Assembly: GCA_021464415.1 (NCBI GenBank) | Contig: JAKCWG010000011.1 | Location: 124,001 to 188,000 of the forward strand | Source: Lonicera japonica | Lineage: Eukaryota > Streptophyta > Magnoliopsida > Dipsacales > Caprifoliaceae | Reading direction: 5' to 3' | DNA: 64,000 nucleotides | Part shown: in pieces, positions 10,190 to 19,546 of the stretch | Numbering within the stretch: the stretch's first letter is position 1 | Layout of the letters: the number at the start of each line of letters is the position of its first letter | The notes under the pieces: generated by a model | What the model was told of the DNA's origin: nothing | Seen by the model: the letters and a program-made list of their open reading frames with translations, nothing else | The model's database searches: none | Position numbers and translations under genes: made by a program

Positions 10190-10762
10190 TGGTATGTAAC
10201 GACCCGGTCCCACCTCAGTACGATATTGTCCGCTCTGGGTAGCGTCCTAGCCAGGCCTTAGCCCCAGGACATCTACCCTCACGGCTTTGTTTCTGGGAGC
10301 TCACGACCAGCTTCCCAGGGGGTCACCCATCCTGGGATTTCTCTGGTCTAAGCACGCTTAACTTCGGAGTTCTCATGGGATCCGAAGCCAGTGAGCTACC
10401 CAAAAGGCCTCGTACTCAGGGCGTGAGTGATGAGTACTCCCTTGTGTGGAGGAATGGTAGCTCAAAGGGGGCATCCCACACCGGAAGTTGGGGGATCCTT
10501 GGAGACCCATATAAGTAAGAAATGGTCGCTAATTAAGTACGAGGCCTTTTGGGTAGCTCACTGGTTTCGGATCCCATGAGAACTCCGAAGTTAAGCGTGC
10601 TTAGACCAGAGAAATCCCAGGATGGGTGACCCCCTGGGAAGCTGGTCGTGAGCTCCCAGAAACAAAGCCGTGAGGGTAGATGTCCTGGGGCTAAGGCCTG
10701 GCTAGGACGCTACCCAGAGCGGACAATATCGTACTGAGGTGGGACCGGGTCGTTACATGGTA
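10190..10762. mobile_element. Cassandra-type insertion with two inverted LTRs carrying 5S-like sequence
   Basis: Element 10195-10757 (563 bp) with perfect TGGTA duplications at 10190-10194 and 10758-10762. Arms 10195-10414 and 10538-10757 (220 bp each) are inverted copies; I see one mismatch (near 10394/10558). Each arm holds a 5S-rRNA-like block: GGATCCCATGAGAACTCC, GAAGTTAAGCGTGCTTAG and CAGGATGGGTGACC, covering the pol III internal promoter region of plant 5S RNA. This is the hallmark of Cassandra terminal-repeat retrotransposons. The 123-bp centre carries the LTR start region (GAGTGATGAGTACTCCC). No primer site or internal domain is present. Confidence 0.88.
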
Positions 10763-10774
10763 TTATTCGTGCAG

Positions 10775-11403
10775 CGCCCGAGTTACGAGACCAGCTACCC
10801 CTGTTGGTGAGGGCTTATCTGAGTGCGACCCCGTTTGGACGGTTTATAGAGGTGTTGCCAGGCGGGGAGTTTCAGCGATTGATGAGCATGTCGACGGTGT
10901 TGGGGGAGAGATGGTGGGATACGACACACACATTCCACTGGGGTTGGGGAGAGATGACGTTGACCCCTGAGGATGTTTTTGTGTTGACGGGGTTGCCTTT
11001 TGGAGGAGAGGCGTTGGCACCCAACTTGCGGGTGCGAGTGACATTAGATGGTATGGGAGCGGTGTTGGGATGGAGACCGAGTCGGATAGTGGCGGATGGG
11101 ATACCTCACACAGCGATGGTTCATCATGTTGAGTCGGAGAGCGAGAGGTTTGGGGATGGGCCGATGACACGTCAGGAAGTTTGACAGTTGTCGCGGTATT
11201 TTCTGTTGTTATTGTTGCACGACTTCTTCTATGCACGTTGCGGAGACAACTTACGGCTATGGTGGTTGTCGTATTTGAGGTTCTTTGACCAGCTGTACAC
11301 ATTTGCATGGGGCGGGTACGTGTTGGCGGTGTTGTACGAGTCGATGGACTTGATTTGTCATCATATGGAGCTCAATCATCGTGGGTTGGTTACTCTTTAG
11401 GAG
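10775..11403 (+). pseudogene. PMD gene, main domain exon
   Basis: This exon starts after the acceptor at 10774. It encodes the N-terminal half of the plant mobile domain (aminotransferase-like PMD family): TPFGRFIEVLPGGEF, then ERWWDTTHTFHW, GEMTLTPEDVFVLTGLPFGG and, after a TGA at 11182-11184 in the same frame, YLRFFDQLYTFAWGGYVLA. A second nonsense codon TAG (11398-11400) precedes the donor GAG|GTAAAA. Conserved motifs are well kept apart from the two stops, so decay is recent. PMD genes are known in host MAIN-like proteins and as passengers in transposons. The promoter shared with a Tat-linked gene nearby favours a transposon passenger here. Confidence 0.85.
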
Positions 11404-11488
11404 GTAAAATTTTAGTATGATATCTATCTTTCAAAATGCGATATGATGAAAATGCGTGTTTTAATAAAGAATTTGTTTATATGACAGA

Positions 11489-13463
11489 TGTGGTTTCTAG
11501 GTCATACCCATTAAGGTATTGGTTAGATTAACTTACACCCGACGTTCGCGAATGAGTTCCCGTTTTTCGGACGGTATTATAGCGGGAATATAATTAGAGT
11601 GTATCGGTATTTGATGCCGGATATGAGTGAGGATGACGTCTCTGGTCTACAGCTAGATCAGGTATAAAATTGTGTTAATGAATTTTAAATAAGTTTTGTA
11701 GGAAAATATTTATTTATGGCGTATATCGATGTGGCAGGTTCAGTGGAGCCCGTGGCCTGCTTATGTGACACAGCAGTGGGGGTATGCGGATGTTATAGCG
11801 ATTGCGCGTTTGAGGCGGTTATTTGTACACGAGTATGGAGTGGCCTTCTACCTAGGAGAGCGTGTAGTGTGACAACATACCCTTGGGTTAGGATTTAGGG
11901 TCCCGGCGTGGCCTCTAGCGGCGATGAGGTGGCCAGGTTTGCTGTCTTCGAATGAGCGGACATTGTTCTTGGCGGGTGTCCTGATCGATGGGTTCTTGAT
12001 GGAGGGAGAGTATGGGACATTTGTTCACCATTATTTGATGAGGGAGATGAGGGGGTGCGTGGGCAGGTGATCTACGCGAGATATGCTGCCATCAGAGAAG
12101 ATCCGATGTTCATTCGTGGGCAGCTTTATATTGCTCAACGGGTCCCATATCAGCCCGTTCCCACTCCCAACAGGAGAGTGAAGGGAATTGCAGATTCTGA
12201 CGATGAGGATCCTCATGGTGAGCTGGATGCGGGCCCACCGCAGGTGAAGAAGGATGACGAGGATGGGTCAGAGGAGGTGCCTTTAGGGAGAGGGAATGGC
12301 GGGACGCCGCTGTCGGTGCCAAGTGGGGGGTAGGGGAAAAGCCGGCTGTTGTCGTTTCTCCCGGACGAGGTAGGGGGACTAAGGGGTAGGAGCCTAGTTG
12401 GGGGTCAGAGTCCGTTATCTAGACCCCCTGTTGCACCAGTTATGTTGGGGAGGACACCCCGTTGTCGTCAGAGGCGATGAGGCAGATGTTGGAGTCGGCT
12501 TAAACACTAGAAGGACGCGGTTGGTGTCGGGTTCATCACCCATGTTTGGGCTCGGGGATATGGATTGGGCTCAGTATTTTTCCTTCTCGCCGTTGTTGCG
12601 GACTCCTGTTGGGTCTCCTGGTGCCTGGTCAGTAGGTCTGAGGCCTTATTCGTTGTCTACTCCATTGATGGGCGCTGCTCGTGGTATTGGTTTTAGAGAA
12701 ATATGAGAGTTTGCGTCTCGATTGGGGGCGGATGTGGGTATAGGGCAGGCTCTGGCGGGTGAGGGAAATGACAAGGGGAAGGGAAAAGAGGTGGCCCCGG
12801 AGTCGGAGAGGATGGATGAGACTGATAAGGATACCCCCCGACGAGCGGAGGAGTTGGTGGAGCTGAGGCAGGTCCGTCGCAGGCTGGCGGGGCATCGACG
12901 TCCTATTCGATCCCTGAGTATCCGCGAGATATTTCGTACATGGATTTCGGCAGACTAAAGCAGTACCGGATTCCCGACATTCCCATGGATGATGAGCAGA
13001 TGGGAGCCTTGGCACATGTTTCGAACGAGGAGGTATGATTTCATTCTATAAGCGTAAAAAGTTTGGTATATGTGCGATATTTATAATAATAAATTACATA
13101 ACTTAGTTTTGACAGATGGGCTTATTCCGGCTTTGAGAGGTGGTCGAGTTGCTGAGGAGCTACTTCAACGCGTATGGGTTGCTGACTTTTGCGGCTCCCT
13201 TCCCGACGGAGTACATGGGGAGGTATAGTCGGCGTTTGGCGGGTGATGTGACGGCTACTTACCACCCCTCGCGATCGCAATCCCGGTCAGTGGTGCTATC
13301 ACAGTCTATGCATGGCGGGCAGCAGTTGAGTCGGACATCTAGGCTCGCTCCTCCTCCTTAGGGTCGCGGTCGCATAGCTTCAGAGAGTCCGGCGGAGGGC
13401 GTTGGTGAGACAGAAGCGAAGCGCCCGCGTACGATGCATCCTCCCCCTTCCCCACAGCGTTAG
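11489..13463 (+). pseudogene. PMD gene, C-terminal exons
   Basis: Exon about 11489-11661 (acceptor ATATGACAG, donor CAG|GTATAA) contains FFGRYYSGNIIRVYRYL with two upstream stops. The next exon, from about 11738 (acceptor GTGGCAG), encodes VQWSPWPAYVTQQWGYAD and FYLGERV, typical of the PMD C-terminal half, then several stops. Bases 12055-13019 encode an acidic, low-complexity tail (DSDDEDPHGE, RRAEELVEL). A last exon from about 13117 (acceptor TTTTGACAG) ends at TAG near 13461. The 3' flank starts TGATGATGGTTTAG, similar to that of the DUF7745-like gene at 15403. Confidence 0.7.
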
Positions 13464-13682
13464 TGATGATGGTTTAGTTTGATGGTTTATGATGGTTTTG
13501 GTTTTAGGTTTTCGAGGAAAACATTTGAGTTTGAATAAGTTATTAACTTTAGGTGTTTTTATTTTATGAATAAGTTTGTTTATTTTTTAAATTATCTGTG
13601 ATTGGGCTTTTATTATTAATGAAGTATTTATTTTGGGAGAAAATATGTGTGTATGTGATGTTTATGTGTTTTGAAATATGAG

Positions 13683-13905
13683 AAAGTGACAAAATCATTA
13701 CGAATGTGGTTGCAAAAAAAATGGTTAAGTATGTATTTTGGCAAAATTATTACGAACTTGATTGAGAAAAAATAGTTAACTACATATGTTAGCAAAATTA
13801 CTACGAATTTTGTGAAAAATGGTTAAGTACATATGTTGGCAAAATTATTATAAATTTGATTGTGAAAAATGGTTAAGTATATGTCGGCAAGTAAGTATCA
13901 AACCT
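13683..13905 (+). repeat. Tandem repeat, ~52-bp unit, about four copies
   Basis: Copies of GCAAAATTATTACGAACTTG followed by GAAAAATGGTTAAGTAC occur near 13690, 13740, 13792 and 13842, with a partial end GGTTAAGTATATGTCGGCAA. It lies in the 3' flank of the PMD gene, outside any frame. Confidence 0.8.
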
Positions 13906-14011
13906 ATATGCATGCAATGAGGGATCGTTCTTTTGGAATAAAGTCTGACAATATTCGTATCATGATGTATTGTGAAAAAGCTTGAAGAAAGATTTTTGAC
14001 AACGGGGAGGT

Positions 14012-14100
14012 CCAACCGTAGGCCCCACCCGCAGGGGGTAACCGTACGGTTGATAGCCAGCCGTGCAGTTGGCCTGTGCCCTTTAGCTATAAATAGAGCG
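14012..14100 (+). promoter_or_regulatory. Palindromic promoter with TATA box of the DUF7745-like gene
   Basis: Contains the perfect 12-nt palindrome AACCGTACGGTT (14040-14051), further AGCCGTGCAGTTGG words and the TATA box GCTATAAATAG (about 14088-14098). The ATG follows at 14184. Layout and motif match 1325-1500. Confidence 0.65.
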
Positions 14101-14183
14101 CAAATTTGTCATGTTTTTCCTCATTGTGTTCAATACCCATCCTATCTTTCTAGCTTAAAAATACTTCTTCTTTCTTTGTCATC

Positions 14184-15405
14184 ATGTCTACCTTTCGTAC
14201 CAGTGCTGCTTTTGCCCTTCTGTCCGATTTTGTGTCTTTAGCTGAGGCTGACTGTGGCCTCAATTGGGGCGACCCGAGCCATCTTCATTGATGGTGTTCT
14301 CATGATATCAACTGGTTTTTCCTCCTAGGTCTTGTTCAGTTCTGGGATCTAGAGGATCACTGTTTTCGTATTGGACTGGATGAGCTATGCCCGACGATTG
14401 AGGAGTTCACATTACTGATGCGACATGATGTTTCTTGGCCACTGGCGTCCTTGAGAGATGGTAGGAGCCCGCGAGTCATGCTGGCTGAGTTGCTGGGTTT
14501 GAGGGAGAGTGACTGCCGTTCGATGATAGTAGACGGGCGGCTTCATCTGCGTCGCATGGTGGATTTTTTCATTCATCATGGTGATGATCCGGCATATTAT
14601 TCAGGTCGGACTTCTACTTGTCTTATTTGTGCTTTTTCTCAGATGGTTTTAGTTACTGGAGATGCGATCCTTGTAGACCCTATGATCATTCTGGTCGTAT
14701 CTGAGGCTAGGCGAGGTCATTTAGAGACTCATATTTTGTTGGCGGAGACACTAAATGGCTTGGATGCCTTAGTTCAGTGTCAGGTTAAGTATTTTCAAGG
14801 TAGTCCTTATCTGCTATATATGTGGGTGATTGAGAGATTCCGATTTCTGGGGCCCCGTCTTCCTTGGGATTCTCGGGACTTCTTTCTTCGTCCTGATTCA
14901 TCAAATGTCATCATTTGACTGGGCCGTCCGCTTTTCGGAGTCCACCTCTTCGATTCGTTGGTAGATTCCCTGGTGGCGTATGAGGACGATGATCATGAGT
15001 ATGGGCGGGGAGAACTATGTACGAATTCGCGAATTGAGGGAGACATCTTTCTATATACCTGGGCGATTGATGAGACAGTTTGGAGTCCCCTTGAGTGTGC
15101 CTCTTCCATTGAGAGACTTTTCTTCAGTGGCTCTTCCTATTACCCTGAGATTAAAGACGACTTTACGAGGTTTGTGGTCCACCCGCTATACCCGACGGTT
15201 TCATGGTGCAGAGGTTGGTATTACCCAGGTGACTCGATCTGATGTTGTGTTGCACATTTGGCGTCATTTCCGTCAGACAGTTGAGCATGACCCGATGCTG
15301 ATGCGGTGGTTTCGGTATGCAGATACTCGAGTGACAGATGAGACTGTTTTGGCATCATACCATGCTCTAGAGTGGGAGAGGATTTTGTATGCTACGACTA
15401 ATTGA
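14184..15405 (+). pseudogene. DUF7745-like plant gene, broken
   Basis: The frame from ATG 14184 runs to 14918 with one TGA inside (14289-14291). It shows motifs I associate with the plant DUF7745 family: LVQFWDLEDHCFRIG, CPTIEEFTLLM, MVDFFIHH and HILLAETLNGLD. After the TGA at 14916 the frame goes on (GVHLFDSLVDSLVAYEDDD), then a frameshift near 14980 leads to YIPGRLMRQFGVPLSVP and a tail ending at TGA 15403. No intron is needed. The gene lies antisense just downstream of the - strand Tat/Ogre integrase end (15728). Antisense extra ORFs after pol are known from Tat-lineage elements (Grande, RIRE2), so this is probably such a passenger ORF. The family name comes from memory of its motifs. Confidence 0.65.
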
Positions 15406-15727
15406 TGGCTTTGATGGTTGATGGTTTATGGTTTGGTTCTTAGGATTTTTGGATGGCTTTTTGGGATGAGTAGTAGGTATGTTTAATGTTCGTAGGAAAA
15501 CTTGTAAGGATAGGTAAGAAATGATGTAATGAAATGTTTGGTTATATATAATGAAAACCTCTTTCTTTTTCCCTGTGCCTTTTGATTGACGAATGAAGTT
15601 TATTTTGAATAATAGACTAGGCCTGAACATCTTATTCAGGTTGCCTACGTTTCCCCAAGTAGTACATTATTGATCACTTTCTTTTACTTTTCTCATGGGG
15701 CTCAGGTCCCTGTAGTTCATGATTACA
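15406..15727. other. 3' flank shared by the DUF7745-like gene and the Tat pol end
   Basis: Starts with TGATGGCTTTGATGGTTGATG, resembling the PMD 3' flank at 13461. No gene seen. Converging transcription from 14184 (+) and the Tat pol (-) would overlap here. Confidence 0.5.
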
Positions 15728-16516
15728 ACTCACTGATAATACTTCTCCAAACGATCCAAATTAACTGGTGAATTCAACTCTTGCCCATCGACATCAGTTA
15801 AGTGTACGGCACCCCCGAATAGTATTTTTGTGACGATATAAGGTCCTGTCCACTTAGGTGCAAAATTTTCTCGCGGATCTCGAGCGGGTTCTCGAATTTC
15901 TTTCAACACTAGATCTCCCAAAATAATACATCTATCTCGAATCTTTTTGTTGAATGCCCTGGCAACGCGTTTCTGATACCCCTAATGTTGGTATGAGGCT
16001 TTCAACTGTTTTTCATCAATCATGCTCAATTCCTCGTATCGGGCTGATATCCAATCTGTTTCATAAACCTGATTTTCCAAGATAACCTGTAATGAAGGTA
16101 TTTCCATTTCGACTGGTAAAACTGCTTCCATTCATAAGTGAGAGAAAACAGAGTTGATCCCGTGGAAACTCTTTCAGTGGTACGATACCCCCAGAGTCAT
16201 ATGGAAGCTTTTCGTGCCAATCTCTACCATTCTTTACCATTTTACTGATGATGCATTTCAAGTTCTTGTTGGCTGCTTCAATGGCCCCATTAGTTTATGG
16301 GTGATATGGAGAGGATTTATGTCGTTTGATTCTATACTCCTCCATGACTTCATTAGCTTCGCCTTCAAAATGTGAGCCATTATCGGATATGATTTCATGT
16401 GGGACCCCATACTGGCATATGATGTTTTGTCGGATAAAACGAGCAACTCTCTTGGCATTTAACTGTTTAATGCATAACCCCAGTATTGTCTCGTCTTCAG
16501 TTTCTTCACTAGCTTT
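15728..16516 (-). pseudogene. Tat/Ogre-like integrase, C-terminal half
   Basis: Read on the - strand: ARFIRQNIICQYGVPHEII, then SDNGSHFEGEANE (second catalytic Asp), PYHP-stop-TNGAIEAANK (catalytic Glu kept, nonsense TAA for Gln near 16299), SKMVKNGRDWHEKLP, frame breaks near 16150-15960, and the terminal GDLVLKEI...TGPYIV and INLDRLEKYYQ-like end (VNLDRLEKYYQ), stop near 15728. The ending is characteristic of Tat/Ogre polyproteins. Protease, RT, RNase H and the integrase N-terminus are absent: the sequence passes straight into gag at 16517. Confidence 0.85.
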
Positions 16517-17085
16517 CTAAAATTCGGGATTGTGTTTGATATTGTTATCATGAGAAGGCCCTCTATGGCTTAATTTCAACATTTCAACATTTTCATCATC
16601 TGTGATAGGTCGAATCAAGAAAACAGGATCCAGCAATTCCAAGTGTTCTTTGATGGCATTGACATGGTGATTGGGCAAAGGATTCCGTGCGATGTTTAGT
16701 GAGGATGGATCGGGTATTCTTTTGCTATCAATTAGGTTTTGAATAGCATGGCGCAAGGCCATACAACTATCGGTAGTGTGCCCAAAACCTTGATGATATT
16801 CACACCACTCGTTCATGTTCCAATGTGGTGGTATTGGTTGTGGGATCGGCCTTGGGTTCATGGGATACATTATCCCTGCTTCTTTCAACTATTCAAAACT
16901 TTCCCCAACGAGCCCGGCAATCGCGAGAAGTATATGTCTATGGACCTATTTTGGTCAAATGTTCTTAGGTTACTGTTCGTGTTGTTGCAATACCCTGGTG
17001 CAGAGTAATTTCCAGTGCTTCTTTGGGGACCTTGGTTAAAAGGATTATTAGAATAACCCCCTCCGTACGGTCCATAAGTGGACCC
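16517..17085 (-). pseudogene. Tat/Ogre-like gag C-terminal region
   Basis: From 16888 down: KEAGIMYPMNPRP, then CEYHQGFGHTTDSCMALRH, the CxxH...H/C zinc-knuckle-like motif of Tat gag, then IQNLIDSKRIPDP. Above 16888 the frame is broken but a Gly/Asn-rich stretch and LPGSLGKVLN are readable up to 17085. There the gag text meets LTR sequence without an intervening leader, so the 5' part of the element is deleted too. Confidence 0.8.
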
Positions 17086-18042
17086 TTTCGGACTCTTAAT
17101 GAATCATGCATTTAATTCCTATTTTAGATATCTTACAAGTAGTTTGAATAGTTTTCAGAATAGTCCTTTCTGGATAAATTTGATTTGAAATTGTATTTTG
17201 AAATCAGACTCGAGCTTTGCGAGCGGATACGTATTCATTCATAGAATGAAATCAGAGTCTCGTAGTTCCATATGGTTAAAACTAATTTTTTTGTATTTTT
17301 GTTTTGTTTTGAAAACGTGTCAAAACGGATTTTAGTTTTTTTGTAAAATTTAGAGACGACTCGTTTTGAAAGTACTAGACTTCTTTGCAAGTTATCTAAC
17401 TTTCTGTATTAAAACTCGTATTCAAGTGCAGTATTGAAATTCAGGAGATTTGTAGAGAAATGTAATTGATGCGCTTGAAGAAGAACGAGGATCGCGTGTT
17501 TTCTCCTTCCTCTCTCTAGAAATTCTCTCTCTAAAACTCTCTCTCTAAGACTCTCTCTAAGACCTTTTCTCTTTCTCTAGACTTTCTTTCTTTCTAAAAA
17601 TTTTCTAAAAAAAGACTCTCTGATAATTTTGACAGAGTTTCTCCTTACTAAAAACTCTATTGAGTGTTCCCCCTCCTCAAATGAAAACCCAAGGGTCCTA
17701 TTTATAGCAAAATTTTCGCCAAAATGCTCCAAAAGAGGCCAGTCGTGGGGGGTAGCCGCATGGGGTACGGCTGGGAGGCTGCGGTTGGGAGGTTGCGATT
17801 GGGGCCCCAGCCGTACGGCTGGCAGGTAGCCGTGCGGTTGGGGGGCTGCAGCTGGCATTTCAAAAATCCCCGTCCTTGTAAGCGAAGTGGCAACAATGGT
17901 CGTATCAGACTCTTGATGAATTCAAAGTCAGAGTCTTTCCTAACAGTCTTCTACATTCATGATGACTCAAGACCTTATTGTGAAATGCTTGTTTTATAAG
18001 AAAAACCAGTGTTCACACGAGAGTCGTGGATTGGGGCGTTCA
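17086..18042 (-). repeat. Tat/Ogre-like LTR (- orientation)
   Basis: On the - strand it starts TGAACGCCCCAATCC at 18042. A palindrome block lies at 17740-17860, including CCAGCCGTACGGCTGG (17807-17822, perfect 16 nt). TATA GCTATAAATAGG is at about 17696-17707. A CT/AG-rich leader (17505-17600) follows. It aligns to the LTR at 24720-25782 (shared TTTAATTCCTATTTTAGATA). The U5 end is truncated at 17086 where gag begins. Confidence 0.75.
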
Positions 18043-18399
18043 GACCTGTGCTTGCAAGTATTTAAAATTAATCACAACTAGTTTTTGCTGCAATTGCCGA
18101 GGACTTGAAAATTCATTTTCCCACTCTCACTAATTTAAATGATTTCCTTCTAGTAGTTCCCTTTAAAAAAAGAGTTGGATTAGAGTAGTGCATGAGCATT
18201 GTTTGGAAGCATGGTGTTAAGAGATTGACTATGATAAAGAAGTTAGAACTCAATCCTTTATTCGAAGAAGAAACAATGGATGAAGAACAAGAAGAGATGA
18301 AAACTTTAAAGAGCTTTTCTCTCCTATCACTACTAACCCACCTTCATGCATCCTTTTGCCTCCTACTTCCGGAAGCCACTTCTATCTTAAACCGCAAGT

Positions 18400-18656
18400 G
18401 ATGTAACTTCTTTCTTACTTTCCAAGGAATTGATCAAGAAGATGCTTACCTCCATATTAAAGATTTTCTAGGAATTTGCACCACTTTCAAGTTCCCAAAT
18501 TATTCCGATGAGTTAGTTCACCTACGCTTATTTCCTTTATCCCTAAAAGAGGAAGCAAAGGAAAGGCTTAATTCACTACCTTCTAGGTCCATCAATGGAT
18601 ATGAGACTTTGGTTTCCAAATTTTCAACTAAATTTTTCCCTATGTCAAAGACAAAT
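18400..18656 (+). pseudogene. Athila/Tat-type gag fragment
   Basis: An open stretch encodes EDAYLHIKDFLGICTTF, LRLFPLSLKEEAKERLNSLP, YETLVSKFSTKFFP: the core of the retrotransposon gag domain as found in Athila-like elements. It starts abruptly after noncoding sequence (a frame with Glu-rich residues at 18192-18400 precedes it) and ends in a stop near 18658. No neighbouring pol in the same orientation. Confidence 0.7.
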
Positions 18657-18845
18657 TGAACTTCGAAGACAAATATCACGGGTGGTACTTGAAGAGTTGG
18701 ATTGGTTTATAAGTGCGTGGTTGATGCAAAGATTGTAAGTTAGAATTATAATTTGGTTCACGTTAAAGATTACACGTGTAGTAATGGTTTATGGTTGTAC
18801 TTCTTGGTAGAGATTATGAAACTTTTGGAATATAGACTGTTACTT
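18657..18845. other. Short unassigned spacer
   Basis: No gene or repeat boundary recognised before the MITE target-site duplication. Confidence 0.4.
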
Positions 18846-19087
18846 TTAGGCCTCGTTTGATTCAAGTATTAGGGTCAGTGGGATTACTAATACCAGTATT
18901 AATAATGGTCGACTATTAATCCTGGTATTAATTTAATACCAATACCCTATTTAATTCATGCAGCATTAATACTGGGATATCCCATGCTGATGGTAATACC
19001 ATGTTTGGTTCTGTAACTCGTATACGGGATTATATTTTAGAATAACAAAAAAATAGTAATAGTAAAAGTAATAATAATAATAATAAT

Positions 19088-19126
<39 letters not shown>

Positions 19127-19422
19127 AATAGTGGTGGTGGTGGTGAGGGGGTCGTGGGGGTGGGGGGTGGTGGTGGTAGTCGCATTTTTTAAAATATTGT
19201 AGTAGTAATGGCATTTTTTAAAATATATGGTTCCTTTTTCTTAATCCCAGATAAATAATAGCACCTCTCCCTAGTATTAAATTATACCACAAAGAATGGT
19301 ATTAAGTTAGTCCCGGTATTAGTAATCCCAACACATTTGTGCCAACCAAACATGGTATTATAAAAAAAGTGGTATTAATAATCCCATCCCAGTTTTTAAT
19401 ACCCGAATCAGACAAAGCCTTA
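18846..19422. mobile_element. Tourist-like (PIF/Harbinger) MITE
   Basis: Element 18849-19419 (571 bp) with TTA duplications at 18846-18848 and 19420-19422. Terminal inverted repeats: GGCCTCGTTTGATTC at the left, GAATCAGACAAAGCC at the right, continuing imperfectly through GTATTA...ATTAATACC. No transposase frame. The centre holds adjacent trinucleotide runs: TAA (about 19068-19089), CAA (19090-19124) and GTG (19131-19143). The TTA site and GGCCT...AGGCC-like ends fit Tourist elements. Confidence 0.8.
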
Positions 19423-19546
19423 GTGAATTGACAAGTGGATTAGTATGTGAAAGAAGAAATTTTTGGCGGGATACTATTTTAATTACTATCCTTCACCCTC
19501 TGTCCTTTGGATTTATTTTAATTATGCATTTACTTCGTGGAATTAG

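Noticed and set aside
10538..10690. 5S rRNA gene
   Set aside because: Only about 80-90 bases of 5S-like sequence are present, inside a Cassandra LTR with TG...CA ends and target duplications; the 5S start and end are missing.
10804..11400. PMD frame as an intact host gene
   Set aside because: It has in-frame TGA (11182) and TAG (11398), and the gene is split by two retroelements, so it is a pseudogene.
18966..19214. Open frame rich in Cys, Tyr and Pro
   Set aside because: Translation of the trinucleotide arrays inside the MITE.
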